Source of the DNA: CALKZN01 sp050633585
GTDB taxonomy: Bacteria; Pseudomonadota; Gammaproteobacteria; Arenicellales; Arenicellaceae
DNA length: 64,000 bases
NCBI GenBank assembly: GCA_050633585.1
Contig: JBOEGT010000031.1
Location: 1-64,000 of the forward strand
Direction: 5' to 3'
Part shown: piece by piece, positions 1-9,200 of the stretch
How the letters are laid out: every line of letters starts with the position of its first letter
How positions within the stretch are numbered: the stretch's first letter is position 1
Position numbers and translations under genes: made by a program
The notes under the pieces: model-generated
What the model was told of the DNA's origin: nothing
Database searches by the model: none
What the model saw: the letters and a program-made list of their open reading frames with translations, nothing else

Positions 1-4
1 CTAG

Positions 5-1300
5 CTAGCCGATTTTGTTATAGCCTGCTTCGCCATGTTGCGCGACATCAAGACCTAACTGTTCAGTGTCTTCATCGGCTCGTAAAGGAGAAAAAATGCT
101 GATTATTTTGAGTAAGGCGAATGAAACTATCGCTGCGTAGGTGCCTGTTGCAAACACGCCAAGAAACTGTGTCCCTATGGATGCTTCCCCACCGGAGCCG
201 CCCCATGCGGAAGAAATAAAGACAGCGGCAAGGATGGTGCCTAAGGCTCCGCCTACACCGTGCACAGGAAAGACATCAAGAGAGTCATCAATTTTAAGTG
301 TTTGTTTGATGATTTGTGTCGCGAAATAACATACTGTGCCGCCACAAAGGCCAATGATGACACCGCCTATTGGGCCTACAAAGCCTGAGGCTGGTGTGAT
401 TGTTCCTAGGCCGGCGACCATGCCTGTGACAATGCCTAAAACACTCGGTTTTCCGTGTTTTAACCATTCAATAGTCATCCATGCAATAGAGCCAGCTGCA
501 GCACTTAAATGTGTGACTAGCATTGCCATTCCAGCACCGCCATCGGCAGTTAATTGCGACCCGCCGTTGAAACCAAACCAGCCAAACCATAGCATTCCTG
601 CGCCAGCGACGGTAATCATTAAGTTGTGTGGGAGTAATGGTTTCTCAGGGAAACCTTTGCGGTTGCCAATGACGACAGCGACTACTAAAGCTGTAACGCC
701 AGCGGTGACATGAACAACGGTTCCTCCAGCAAAATCTAGCAAGCCTTTTTGTGATAGCCATCCGCCTCCCCATACCCAGTGACAAACGGGAACATACACG
801 ACTAATGACCAAAGAACTGAAAAGATAAGCATGGGGCCGAAATTCATACGTTCTGCAAAGCCGCCGACAAAGAGTGCGGGCGTTATCATGATGAAAGTCA
901 TTTGAAAAACGATAAACACTGATTCAGGGATGGTCTGCCCTTCAATGACACTATCAAGAGATACACCTTGTAAGAATGCTTTGTCCAAGTTGCCAATCCA
1001 TGCGCCATCGCCACTAAATGCTAGGCTATAACCTGCAACAAACCAAAGTAATGACATTGCGCAGGCAATCGTAAAGCATTGCATGAGAACGGAAAGTACG
1101 TTTTTCGTTCGAACTAAACCCGCATAAAATAAAGAAAGGCCCGGCAATAGCATGAATAGTACTAATGCGGATGCTGTTAGCATCCATGCGGTATCGCCTG
1201 TGTTGATTTCGCTTGTTGCCAATGCCTGGTTAGGTATTAAAGATACGAGTAGGGCACTCAATATGGTTGGGAAATGCGCTGCAATAGACGGCATTTTCAT
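5..1300 (-). CDS. amt: Ammonium transporter (Amt family)
   Basis: Inner-membrane ammonium channel of the Amt/MEP/Rh family. The 431-residue protein starts with a cleavable-looking hydrophobic leader ending in QALA, followed by about eleven membrane segments. The two pore histidines are visible in GGTVVHVTAG and DVFPVHGVGG, and the C-terminal tail LGLDVAQHGEAGY is typical of Amt proteins that bind a PII protein. I chose the ATG at 1300 because GGAGAG lies just upstream on the minus strand; the reading frame stays open for 38 more codons but these look non-coding. No glnK gene is adjacent in the window, so the PII partner, if any, lies elsewhere. The gene is divergent from ugd. I looked for a sigma-54 site in the 174-bp gap and saw no convincing one. 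Confidence 0.93.
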   Translation of the reverse strand: MKMPSIAAHFPTILSALLVSLIPNQALATSEINTGDTAWMLTASALVLFMLLPGLSLFYAGLVRTKNVLSVLMQCFTIACAMSLLWFVAGYSLAFSGDGAWIGNLDKAFLQGVSLDSVIEGQTIPESVFIVFQMTFIMITPALFVGGFAERMNFGPMLIFSVLWSLVVYVPVCHWVWGGGWLSQKGLLDFAGGTVVHVTAGVTALVVAVVIGNRKGFPEKPLLPHNLMITVAGAGMLWFGWFGFNGGSQLTADGGAGMAMLVTHLSAAAGSIAWMTIEWLKHGKPSVLGIVTGMVAGLGTITPASGFVGPIGGVIIGLCGGTVCYFATQIIKQTLKIDDSLDVFPVHGVGGALGTILAAVFISSAWGGSGGEASIGTQFLGVFATGTYAAIVSFALLKIISIFSPLRADEDTEQLGLDVAQHGEAGYNKIG

Positions 1301-1474
1301 AATTCTCTCCTCAATGCTATTTTTTTTTGTTTTCAATGCGCGTTTGAGGATAGCGACTTTTTCCGTATTTTTGAAGTTTGAGTGATTAAAGAGTCTGTAT
1401 ATTTTTGTACGCAATGGTTTGTAAGTCGGGTAAAATGCGCAAATCTTGAAACAATTCGTATAAAAATTTCATTT

Positions 1475-2815
1475 ATGAAAATTGCAGTCATTGGTACTGG
1501 CTATGTAGGCCTCGTCTCAGGAACATGTTTTGCCGAAGTTGGAAATGATGTTCTATGTGTGGATCTCGATCAAAGAAAGATAAATAACCTAAGAGAAGGA
1601 ATTATCCCTATTTATGAGCCTGGTTTGGATGACTTGGTGAAGAGTAATATTGCCGCTAATCGATTATCTTTTACTACGGATATTAGTGATGCGATAGGCG
1701 ATCAAACGGGACAAGTGGATAGTGATGTTCTTTTTATTGCTGTGGGAACGCCTCCTGATGAAGATGGCTCAGCTGATTTACGCTATGTTATTGATGTTGC
1801 TAGAGAGGTAGGTAAGCGCTTAAGTGGTTATTTATTAGTGGTGACTAAGTCAACCGTTCCAGTTGGAACAGCAAAAAAAGTCAGGCAAGCGATTCAGGAA
1901 GAGCTTGATAAGCGTGGAGTTGATATTGAGTTTGGCGTTGCCTCAAATCCTGAGTTTTTGAAAGAAGGGGCGGCAATTGAAGATTTTATGAAACCGGACC
2001 GAGTGGTTGTGGGTGTTGATGGAGATGATTTACGTGCCGTAGATTTATTGCGCACGCTTTATACGCCTTTTAATCGAAATCATGAAAGATTAATTGTCAT
2101 GGATATCCCGTCTGCTGAATTGACGAAGTATGCAGCAAATGCGATGTTGGCGACCAAAATTTCGTTTATGAACGAATTATCAAATTTAGCCGAAAAATTG
2201 GACGCGGATATAGAGTTGGTTCGCCAAGGTATTGGGTCAGACCCACGCATTGGTTACCACTTTATATATCCTGGTTGTGGCTATGGTGGCTCGTGTTTCC
2301 CAAAAGATGTTCAAGCGCTCCATCGCACAGCACTGGCAGAAGATTATGATGCTCGAATTTTAGCGGCGGTTGAAGCGGTTAATAAAGATCAAAAGGAAGT
2401 GTTGTTGCATAAAATTGATCGGCATTTTGGTGATGTGCGTGGTAAGAAATTTGCTGTTTGGGGGCTTGCATTTAAGCCAAATACTGATGATATGAGAGAA
2501 GCGCCAAGTCGTGTCATGATTGAGGGCTTATGGGAGAGAGGTGCGAGTGTCGTTGCCTATGACCCTGTGGCATCTGATGAGGCGCATCGTATTTATCAAG
2601 GGCGTGATGATTTTTCTACGCTGGATGATTACTATGACACTTTGGAAGGTGTTGATGGTCTTTTAATTGCGACAGAATGGAAGAATTTTCGCAGTCCAGA
2701 TTTAAACCGCATGAAAGAACTAATGAATGAGTTAGTGATTTTTGATGGACGTAATATTTTTGACCCTCAACACATTCGAGATGCAGGTTTTGCTTATTAC
2801 GGCATCGGTCGTTAA
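1475..2815 (+). CDS. ugd: UDP-glucose 6-dehydrogenase
   Basis: Cytosolic enzyme oxidising UDP-glucose to UDP-glucuronate with two NAD+, supplying uronic acids for surface polysaccharide or LPS. The 446-residue protein opens with the Rossmann motif MKIAVIGTGYVGLVSG. The catalytic cysteine is at about residue 274 in GYGGSCFPKDV, and the C-terminal UDP-binding domain is present (FAVWGLAFKPNTDDMREAPS). The frame is open upstream to 1382, but the Rossmann strand fixes the start at the ATG at 1475. It is the first of four rightward genes for nucleotide sugars and LPS core precursors (ugd, heptose kinase, hldD, manC), spaced 22 to 60 bp apart, which suggests shared transcription. Confidence 0.95.
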   Translation: MKIAVIGTGYVGLVSGTCFAEVGNDVLCVDLDQRKINNLREGIIPIYEPGLDDLVKSNIAANRLSFTTDISDAIGDQTGQVDSDVLFIAVGTPPDEDGSADLRYVIDVAREVGKRLSGYLLVVTKSTVPVGTAKKVRQAIQEELDKRGVDIEFGVASNPEFLKEGAAIEDFMKPDRVVVGVDGDDLRAVDLLRTLYTPFNRNHERLIVMDIPSAELTKYAANAMLATKISFMNELSNLAEKLDADIELVRQGIGSDPRIGYHFIYPGCGYGGSCFPKDVQALHRTALAEDYDARILAAVEAVNKDQKEVLLHKIDRHFGDVRGKKFAVWGLAFKPNTDDMREAPSRVMIEGLWERGASVVAYDPVASDEAHRIYQGRDDFSTLDDYYDTLEGVDGLLIATEWKNFRSPDLNRMKELMNELVIFDGRNIFDPQHIRDAGFAYYGIGR

Positions 2816-2837
2816 CGCTTTGTGTTGATAGAAACGA

Positions 2838-3806
2838 ATGAGTGGAAAACAGATATTAGCTATGAAAATTGTAACTGAACAGTTTCATCATCTGAATGTG
2901 TTAATTGTGGGTGATGTCATGCTGGACCGCTATTGGTTTGGCGAAGTGGAAAGAATCTCTCCTGAAGCGCCAGTTCCTGTTCTTGCTGTCACTACTAAAG
3001 AAAGTCGTGCAGGCGGTGCTGCGAATGTTGCAAACAATGTCGCGGCATTGGGTGCCAAGGCAAAATTATTATCAGTGGTGGGCGATGATGCTACTGGCGT
3101 TGAGCTTAAAGAGTTAGTGACATCTTTTGGTGCTGACGTGTTTTTTCAAAAAGATCAAACAATTCAAACCACTGAAAAGCTTCGCATGATTGCCCAAAAC
3201 CAACAATTACTCAGAGCGGATTTTGAAAAAATGCCTGCTGATGAAGTGTTATCGCAGTGTATGCGTGATTATGAATCTCAGTTGCCGTCAGCCGATGTTG
3301 TGATTTTGTCTGATTATGGCAAGGGAGGTTTGCGGCATGTGAGTGACATGATTCAGTTAGCAAGGTCAGCAAACGTTCCCGTTGTCGTTGATCCCAAGGG
3401 GTCAGATTTTTCACGTTATCGAGGAGCAAGCTTGATAACGCCGAACGCGAAAGAATTTATGGCAGTAGTGGGTGAGGTAAGAGATGATGCTGAGTTGGAA
3501 GCGAAGGCTTTTTCGTTGCGTGATTCTCTTGAATTAGAAGCGCTTTTGGTGACTCGGAGTGAAAAAGGTATGAGCTTATTTGTTGATGATAAGCATATAC
3601 ATTCTCCCGCTAAAGCTCGAGAAGTGTTTGATGTGAGTGGCGCTGGAGATACCGTTATTTCAACAATAGCGTTGGCATTAGTGTCAGATATGAATAACCA
3701 ACAGCGCCTGGCGTTTGCGAATGCAGCAGCCAGTGTAGTGGTTGCTAAAGTAGGCACCGCAACGGCAAGTATCGATGAAATATCGCAGCGTTTAGCTGAT
3801 GCTTAA
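2838..3806 (+). CDS. rfaE1: D-glycero-beta-D-manno-heptose-7-phosphate kinase (HldE domain I only)
   Basis: PfkB/ribokinase-fold kinase that phosphorylates C1 of heptose 7-phosphate for the LPS inner core. Visible motifs are VGDVMLDRYWFG near the N-terminus, the GGAANVANN nucleotide/sugar-binding stretch, and the PfkB signature DVSGAGDT with its catalytic aspartate near residue 270. It has 322 residues, whereas enterobacterial HldE has about 475 because a C-terminal adenylyltransferase is fused on. That second domain is absent here and nothing in the flanks supplies it, so an HldC-like partner must be encoded elsewhere. The start is uncertain: ATG 2838 or the internal ATG at 2862, neither with a strong ribosome binding site. 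It is followed after 27 bp by hldD, the last enzyme of the same pathway. Confidence 0.9.
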   Translation: MSGKQILAMKIVTEQFHHLNVLIVGDVMLDRYWFGEVERISPEAPVPVLAVTTKESRAGGAANVANNVAALGAKAKLLSVVGDDATGVELKELVTSFGADVFFQKDQTIQTTEKLRMIAQNQQLLRADFEKMPADEVLSQCMRDYESQLPSADVVILSDYGKGGLRHVSDMIQLARSANVPVVVDPKGSDFSRYRGASLITPNAKEFMAVVGEVRDDAELEAKAFSLRDSLELEALLVTRSEKGMSLFVDDKHIHSPAKAREVFDVSGAGDTVISTIALALVSDMNNQQRLAFANAAASVVVAKVGTATASIDEISQRLADA

Positions 3807-3833
3807 TGCTCTAAATAACAGTAAGAGGTTTTT

Positions 3834-4826
3834 ATGATTGTTGTCACAGGTGGTGCCGGGTTTATCGGTTCAAATATTGTTCGTCGTTTAAATGCTCGAG
3901 GGATGACAGACATTATTGTTGTGGATGATTTAACCGATGGTAATAAATGCCGAAACATTCAAGATTGTCACTTTTTAGATTACATAGATAAAGATGATTT
4001 TCACAGGATGGTTGAGCAGAGTGATCCGCGTTTATCTGGCATGCAGGCTATTTTTCATGAAGGTGCTTGTTCTGATACGATGGAAGCTGATGGCAAATTT
4101 ATTATGAAAAACAACTATGACTACACGAAGTCATTGTTTCATTACTGCCAGCGTAATAGCGTGCAGTTTATTTATGCTTCGTCAGCATCAACCTATGGTG
4201 GGAATAGCATATTTATCGAAGGCCCTGAAAACGAACAAGCACTGAATGCTTACGCGTATTCAAAGCTATTGTTTGATCAATACTTAAGAAGGCATTGGCA
4301 AAATCTGGAATCACAAGTGGTGGGCCTTCGGTATTTTAATGTCTATGGGCGAGGTGAAGCGCATAAAGGTCGCATGGCATCGGTGGCTTATCATTTCTTC
4401 AATCAATATCAAGATAATGGTTTTGTGAAGTTGTTTGAAGGGAGTGGCGGCTACGGCAATGGCGAGCAATTGCGTGATTTTGTCTGGGTTGATGATGTTG
4501 TGGATATTAATTTACATTTTTTAGATAATCCTGAGAAAAGTGGAATTTTTAATGCAGGGACAGGCAGTGCTAGTAGCTTTAATCAAGTGGCAGCAGCCAC
4601 TCTGAATACAATGCTTTCTGAAGAAAAATCGATCAAGGATTGGGAGCAAGAAGGTTTGATACGATACATTGAATTTCCAGCCGCTTTGGTTGGAAAGTAT
4701 CAAAGTTTTACTCAAGCGGATTTAACAAAATTAAGGCAAGAAGGTGGCTACAAAAAAGATCTAGCCACTGTTGAAGAAGGCGTCGCTGCCTATATTGATC
4801 AATTGCAAGATAACTCTATTCTTTGA
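3834..4826 (+). CDS. hldD: ADP-L-glycero-D-manno-heptose 6-epimerase
   Basis: Extended short-chain dehydrogenase that epimerises C6 of ADP-heptose to give the form used in LPS core. The N-terminus carries the glycine-rich NADP motif TGGAGFIGSN. The catalytic Tyr-x3-Lys lies in NAYAYSKLLFDQY near residue 140, preceded by the conserved YASSASTYGG. The length of 330 residues is slightly more than the 310 of the enterobacterial enzyme. The gene follows the heptose kinase directly, with AAGAGG upstream of the ATG. Assignment is secure from motif order and context. Confidence 0.94.
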   Translation: MIVVTGGAGFIGSNIVRRLNARGMTDIIVVDDLTDGNKCRNIQDCHFLDYIDKDDFHRMVEQSDPRLSGMQAIFHEGACSDTMEADGKFIMKNNYDYTKSLFHYCQRNSVQFIYASSASTYGGNSIFIEGPENEQALNAYAYSKLLFDQYLRRHWQNLESQVVGLRYFNVYGRGEAHKGRMASVAYHFFNQYQDNGFVKLFEGSGGYGNGEQLRDFVWVDDVVDINLHFLDNPEKSGIFNAGTGSASSFNQVAAATLNTMLSEEKSIKDWEQEGLIRYIEFPAALVGKYQSFTQADLTKLRQEGGYKKDLATVEEGVAAYIDQLQDNSIL

Positions 4827-4886
4827 GAGTGATCTACTTTTTGGTATAAGTACAACTAAAGAAATAATAAAAATAGGTAAAAATTT

Positions 4887-6296
4887 ATGCTACATCCCGT
4901 TGTTATTGCCGGTGGATCAGGAACTAGGTTGTGGCCATTGTCGCGAGAAGAGTACCCGAAGCAATTTTTGAATTTGACGGGCGGTGATGGGACGATGCTT
5001 CAAGAGACGATTACTCGTTTGAATGGTCTTGAGCATGCGGAACCTATCGTTGTCTGTAATGAGAAACATCGTTTTATTGCGGGTGAACAGCTTCGACAGA
5101 TAGGAGTAAAGCACAATGGGATTATTTTAGAGCCTTGTGGAAGAAATACTGCTCCAGCAATCTGCTTGGCGGCTTTTCAAGCCTTAGAATATGATGCAGG
5201 TGCAACATTATTAGTGTTGGCGGCTGATCATTTAATTCAAGATGCTGAGTCTTTTAGGCAAGTGTTAGCGGTTGCGGATCAATCATTGTCTAAGGGGCAG
5301 TTGCTAACGTTTGGAATTGTGCCAACTGAAGCGGCAACAGGTTATGGTTATATACAAGCAAAAAACCTGGTTTCAGGGGCGCTTAATAAGGTGGATGGGT
5401 TTGTTGAAAAACCTGATCTAGCCACTGCGCAACATTATTTGGATGATGGTGATTATCTTTGGAATAGTGGTATGTTTATGTTTTCTGCACAAGACTATTT
5501 GTCTGAGTTGAAGCAATTTAGACCTGACATACTTGATGCGTGTGAGGCTGCATGGCAAGGCAAGAGTAAAGATTTAGAGTTTATCCGCATTGATGAAGAG
5601 CTATTTTCTAATTGTCCTAGTGAGTCGATTGATTATGCTGTGATGGAGTCAACTCAACACGCTTATGTCTTGCCATTGGATGCTGGTTGGAGTGATTTGG
5701 GTAGTTGGTCTAGCTTGTCTGAAGTTCTTGCGCCGGATGAGGATGGCAATGTTGTTAATGGTGATGTGATTACGCACACAAGTACGAATAATTATATTCA
5801 TACTGAAGATAAATTGGTTTCTGTGTTAGGTGTGGATGGTTTGGTTATCATCAATACCAAAGATGCTGTGTTGGTGACAAATAAGAAAAATGCTCAAAAT
5901 GTTAAGTCGATAGTGAATGAAATTATTCATGCACAGAGAACTGAGCATAAGCATCATCGTGTAGTCTATCGACCATGGGGCAAATATGATTCCATGGATG
6001 CTGGTGAGCGCTTTCAAGTTAAGCGAATTACCGTCAAGGCGGGCGCCAAGCTTTCTGTGCAAAAACACCATCATCGTGCTGAACATTGGGTGGTTGTTAG
6101 TGGTGCTGCAAAAGTGCGAGTCGACGATGAGGAAAAATTGCTATCAGAAAATGAGTCTGTATTTATTCCAGTTGGCTCTGTGCATTCGCTTGAAAACCCT
6201 GGGAAGATTCCTTTGGAATTGATTGAGGTTCAATCGGGTTCGTATTTAGGGGAAGATGATATTGTGCGCTTTGAAGATTTGTATGGTAGAGCTTAG
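4887..6296 (+). CDS. manC: Mannose-1-phosphate guanylyltransferase / mannose-6-phosphate isomerase
   Basis: Bifunctional type II phosphomannose isomerase (ManC/AlgA/CpsB family) making GDP-mannose and interconverting fructose 6-phosphate and mannose 6-phosphate. The nucleotidyltransferase signature GGSGTRLWPLSREEYPKQF is at the N-terminus, and the FVEKPD and NSGMFMF motifs follow. The C-terminal cupin carries the isomerase metal site in VQKHHHRAEHWVVVSG. At 469 residues it is full length. It closes the rightward sugar-nucleotide block, 60 bp after hldD, and converges on the K+ channel gene. No mannose-consuming glycosyltransferase is visible nearby. Confidence 0.94.
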   Translation: MLHPVVIAGGSGTRLWPLSREEYPKQFLNLTGGDGTMLQETITRLNGLEHAEPIVVCNEKHRFIAGEQLRQIGVKHNGIILEPCGRNTAPAICLAAFQALEYDAGATLLVLAADHLIQDAESFRQVLAVADQSLSKGQLLTFGIVPTEAATGYGYIQAKNLVSGALNKVDGFVEKPDLATAQHYLDDGDYLWNSGMFMFSAQDYLSELKQFRPDILDACEAAWQGKSKDLEFIRIDEELFSNCPSESIDYAVMESTQHAYVLPLDAGWSDLGSWSSLSEVLAPDEDGNVVNGDVITHTSTNNYIHTEDKLVSVLGVDGLVIINTKDAVLVTNKKNAQNVKSIVNEIIHAQRTEHKHHRVVYRPWGKYDSMDAGERFQVKRITVKAGAKLSVQKHHHRAEHWVVVSGAAKVRVDDEEKLLSENESVFIPVGSVHSLENPGKIPLELIEVQSGSYLGEDDIVRFEDLYGRA

Positions 6297-6322
6297 TTAG
6301 GGTGTTTTTTAGTATTCCTTGA

Positions 6323-8212
6323 CTAGCTATTGTCGAGATCTACGTCCATTTTTTCATCAGTAGCATTAGCGTTGGTGTAGCTTTCGGCTTCGATGAGCTT
6401 TCTGGCGGCAACTTTTTCGCGTTCTTTGCGTTCAAGCCAACGGAATAATGGAATGGTATGGCGTTTTTCAAAAACATTGTTTTCAAGGAGTTCAATGTTA
6501 TGAGTTTGCCACTTCGTGTATCGAGATTCAGACTTTGTGCCGCACAGGAGTATTTCATCGTTTAGCATCAATGGAATGTCTTCATCTGGCATGATTTCTA
6601 GGTGCCCGCTTCGACGAATCATTAAACAGCAAGCGCGGCCAGCATAACCACTTAAAGGGTTCCGTAATAATTGTTTTAGTGTGAGTGAGTCGCCTTTTTC
6701 CAGTGTTTCAGTGATGGCTGGAGCGCTTTGAGAGTTGACAGCAATACGCCATGTAACCGGCTTCTCTCCAGCTGTTAATAATGCAATTCGGCTATATAAC
6801 TTTCGTGTGCGTTTGGCTGACAGTTTGGGTAATTCTTTTAAAAAACGTGTGACTAACGGCCTAGTTATACGCGTTAAAATTGCATCTGACATGAGTTGGC
6901 GATTACGCAAGGTCATGTTGGGCTTTGCGCTACTATATAAAAGCAAGTTATTCTGTTCGTTTAACCTGCCAACGGTGAATAAACGATCGTTTAAATTTTT
7001 TGCAGTGAGTAGGATAGAGAGATTGTTTGCATCGTCTTTAGTGCCAGCAATGAGGCCTACGGCTTCAAATATTCCTGCTTTTTCTAACGTATGAGCTTCT
7101 GTGCCTTTGCCCTCAATGAACCCGTCCGGTAAGTCAGTGGCATTGCTAGATTCTTCTATGATAATGGTTTCTACTTGTTGTGCGTCTAAATGGTCTTTTA
7201 AAATGCGGCCAAATTTTCCATATCCACAAATGATCCAACGTCCTGATTTTGGTACGGCATGTGTTGATGAGTCCGTGTCGTCATTTTTGGATTGTTCATT
7301 CAGGGATTCATCTTGCTCGTCATCGTCATGATCTTCGGGGATATCAATTTTTTCTAGGTCAATTTGTTGCTGATTTATTAGCCAGCGAGCAATCGCTTCG
7401 CCAGTAGGGTTGTTCATAGCAGCGACTAGGCGCTCAGCAAATAATTCGTGTGAATTAATGATGACGTCAGTATGAAACGACTTTAAATTAGCTATTTCGT
7501 TTTCGTCTTCAGCCCGAGTTACTGTCAGTAAATCTTTGCTTAATGATTTTGTTGCTACTGCAACCTTTAGATTAGTGTGATCATCAGGGGAAAGAGCAAC
7601 GATGCCTTGGCAGTATTTACGCTTTTTGATGCCTGCCCTGATTAATGTTTCTGGAATGCTAAAATCAGCGGTTAAGCTATAGACTGGGGCACGAAAGTCG
7701 CTTAATGGTATCGCTGCAATATCGTCATCTTTTTTGTCTAAGACCACTACTGTGTAGCCTAGGTCAGTCAGGCCTTTGGTTAGAGTAATACCGGTATCAC
7801 CATAGCCGCAGATAATGAAGAATGGCGATTTTAGTTTTCTAATTGAGCGTGAAAACTGTTGTGAAATGACCGATTGGCGAAACGTTGCCTCTTGGATGAG
7901 TGTGAGTAGGCTACCAATGGCATAAAGCCATGAGATCACAGAGGTATAAATGCAGACTAAAACCCAGTAGCGTTGCTCGTCAGTAAAAGGGTAGGGGATT
8001 TCGCCAAAGCCGATGGTTGATCCCATGAAGCTGACGAAATAGAACGCTTGGAAGATGCTCATTTTCCAAGGGTTGCCATCTGGATCAACGCCAGGGATAA
8101 GCGTTAAAACAAACGTCGCAATGGCATAGACGACAATCAACGCAATGAGTGGTCTACGCATGCGACGTAGAACGAGGAAAATAATATTATTTGATACGTT
8201 GGTGGCGTTCAT
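6323..8212 (-). CDS. Ion channel protein with two TrkA-N (RCK) domains
   Basis: Probable K+ channel or K+-gating membrane protein. The first 110 residues contain two membrane segments flanking a pore loop with the filter-like STIGFGE, as in two-TM K+ channels. Two Rossmann TrkA-N domains follow, with nucleotide motifs ICGYGDTGITL (about residue 134) and ICGYGKFGRIL (about residue 326), joined by an acidic linker rich in D and E near residue 300. The C-terminal 200 residues include a TrkA-C-like region. At 629 residues it is nearly twice the usual one-RCK channel. It is the second gene of a leftward pair, 74 bp behind the small membrane protein. The ligand is not deducible from sequence alone. 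Confidence 0.85.
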   Translation of the reverse strand: MNATNVSNNIIFLVLRRMRRPLIALIVVYAIATFVLTLIPGVDPDGNPWKMSIFQAFYFVSFMGSTIGFGEIPYPFTDEQRYWVLVCIYTSVISWLYAIGSLLTLIQEATFRQSVISQQFSRSIRKLKSPFFIICGYGDTGITLTKGLTDLGYTVVVLDKKDDDIAAIPLSDFRAPVYSLTADFSIPETLIRAGIKKRKYCQGIVALSPDDHTNLKVAVATKSLSKDLLTVTRAEDENEIANLKSFHTDVIINSHELFAERLVAAMNNPTGEAIARWLINQQQIDLEKIDIPEDHDDDEQDESLNEQSKNDDTDSSTHAVPKSGRWIICGYGKFGRILKDHLDAQQVETIIIEESSNATDLPDGFIEGKGTEAHTLEKAGIFEAVGLIAGTKDDANNLSILLTAKNLNDRLFTVGRLNEQNNLLLYSSAKPNMTLRNRQLMSDAILTRITRPLVTRFLKELPKLSAKRTRKLYSRIALLTAGEKPVTWRIAVNSQSAPAITETLEKGDSLTLKQLLRNPLSGYAGRACCLMIRRSGHLEIMPDEDIPLMLNDEILLCGTKSESRYTKWQTHNIELLENNVFEKRHTIPLFRWLERKEREKVAARKLIEAESYTNANATDEKMDVDLDNS

Positions 8213-8286
8213 AGCTAATCAATTATTTCATTTTAGAGCGATTAAAGAATGCTTAAGATGAAATGTTCTCTGATCGAGGCCGTGAG

Positions 8287-8667
8287 CTATCGTTTAGTTA
8301 AAGATGTCTCAGTGATTAATAGGATGACAGAAACAACATTAGCTGCTAGAGCGCCGCCACTAAACGAAACAATGCTCGACATAGTCGATTTGTCAATTGA
8401 AAAGCCGTTCTTGGTGGCTAGCATCCAGATAACCGCGGCAATGATTAACTGAATGACTGAAACCATACTAGATGCTAAAACGACAGCGCCTAGCTGTGAG
8501 CGATCACCTAGTTTTAATATAGTGGCAATAATGCCAACAACAATAGCTGCATAGAGTTCGTAAATGTCATGGTGCGCAACGTTGTCGATATCGCCAAGGA
8601 AAAAACCAAAGTTGAGTGTTAATGCAAGGATGACAAAGAATGCAAATATAACTTTTTCAGTATTCAT
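8287..8667 (-). CDS. Small four-helix membrane protein (DUF6394-like)
   Basis: A 126-residue, very hydrophobic protein with four predicted membrane helices (around residues 5-25, 38-52, 60-85 and 98-120). It resembles in size and layout the family I recall as DUF6394, which tends to sit beside TrkA-N K+ channel genes, as here. That family name is from memory and is less certain than the membrane topology. Position upstream of the channel on the same strand suggests an accessory subunit, but no functional motif is visible. Confidence 0.7.
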   Translation of the reverse strand: MNTEKVIFAFFVILALTLNFGFFLGDIDNVAHHDIYELYAAIVVGIIATILKLGDRSQLGAVVLASSMVSVIQLIIAAVIWMLATKNGFSIDKSTMSSIVSFSGGALAANVVSVILLITETSLTKR

Positions 8668-9200
8668 AGGTTTGGTTGCTAGTCCGGAATAATTCCGTGT
8701 CTAGTTATTTATTTTTTAGTAAGTGATCATCATAAACATAAAATTCTTCACGTCCAGTCCTATTGTTAGTCTTGTTTTATGATCAATATTGCCGTTATTT
8801 GTTTTTTTCTCACTGTAGTCGCAGTGTTAGCGAGGTTTTTGAGTAAATTTAATGTTTTATTTTTTTTTGAAATAGATGGTTTTTTATTTAAAAGAATGTT
8901 TTTTGAGTTAGTTTGGCGCGCCTTTTTTTGCGCTAATGAATGTAAATTGCTATTTATGAGAATTTAAGGATCAAAAATTATGATTTTCGATAAATAATTT
9001 TTTTACAGGTCGAATATATTCGGAAAATAGTAACTTTTAATCATGTAATAAACCGTGTGTGAGGGCTTGTGGACAAAAGTTAAACTTGTATAATGCGACC
9101 CGAATTGTATAAACAACCAAAGAGATTTTTTGGTTTGACTTCCTCTTTCGCAGCCTGCGAGCGGTTAGACTGAAAATAGTTCATGTAGAGGTACAGTAAG
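8668..9200. other. 533-bp AT-rich intergenic region with nqr promoter
   Basis: Separates the leftward channel pair from the rightward nqr operon. It is strongly AT-rich with several T runs. The only recognisable elements are the nqr promoter near 9067-9094 and a roughly 100-nt leader to the nqrA start. A hydrophobic 62-codon frame at 8779-8967 has no ribosome binding site and looks like low-complexity AT sequence rather than a gene. Confidence 0.6.
9067..9094 (+). promoter_or_regulatory. Probable sigma-70 promoter of the nqr operon
   Basis: A perfect -10 hexamer TATAAT lies at 9089-9094, with TTGTGG 16 bp upstream at 9067-9072 as a weak -35. The predicted transcript would begin about 9101 and carry a leader of about 100 nt containing a small hairpin (TCGCA/TGCGA near 9150). 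This is the best promoter match in the upstream gap. Confidence 0.6.

Noticed and set aside
1301..1474. Sigma-54 promoter for amt
   Set aside because: I looked for TGGC-N7-TTGC on the minus strand and found no acceptable match.
8779..8967. 62-codon hydrophobic reading frame upstream of nqrA
   Set aside because: No ribosome binding site, dominated by Phe/Leu codons from T runs in AT-rich sequence, and no recognisable features.
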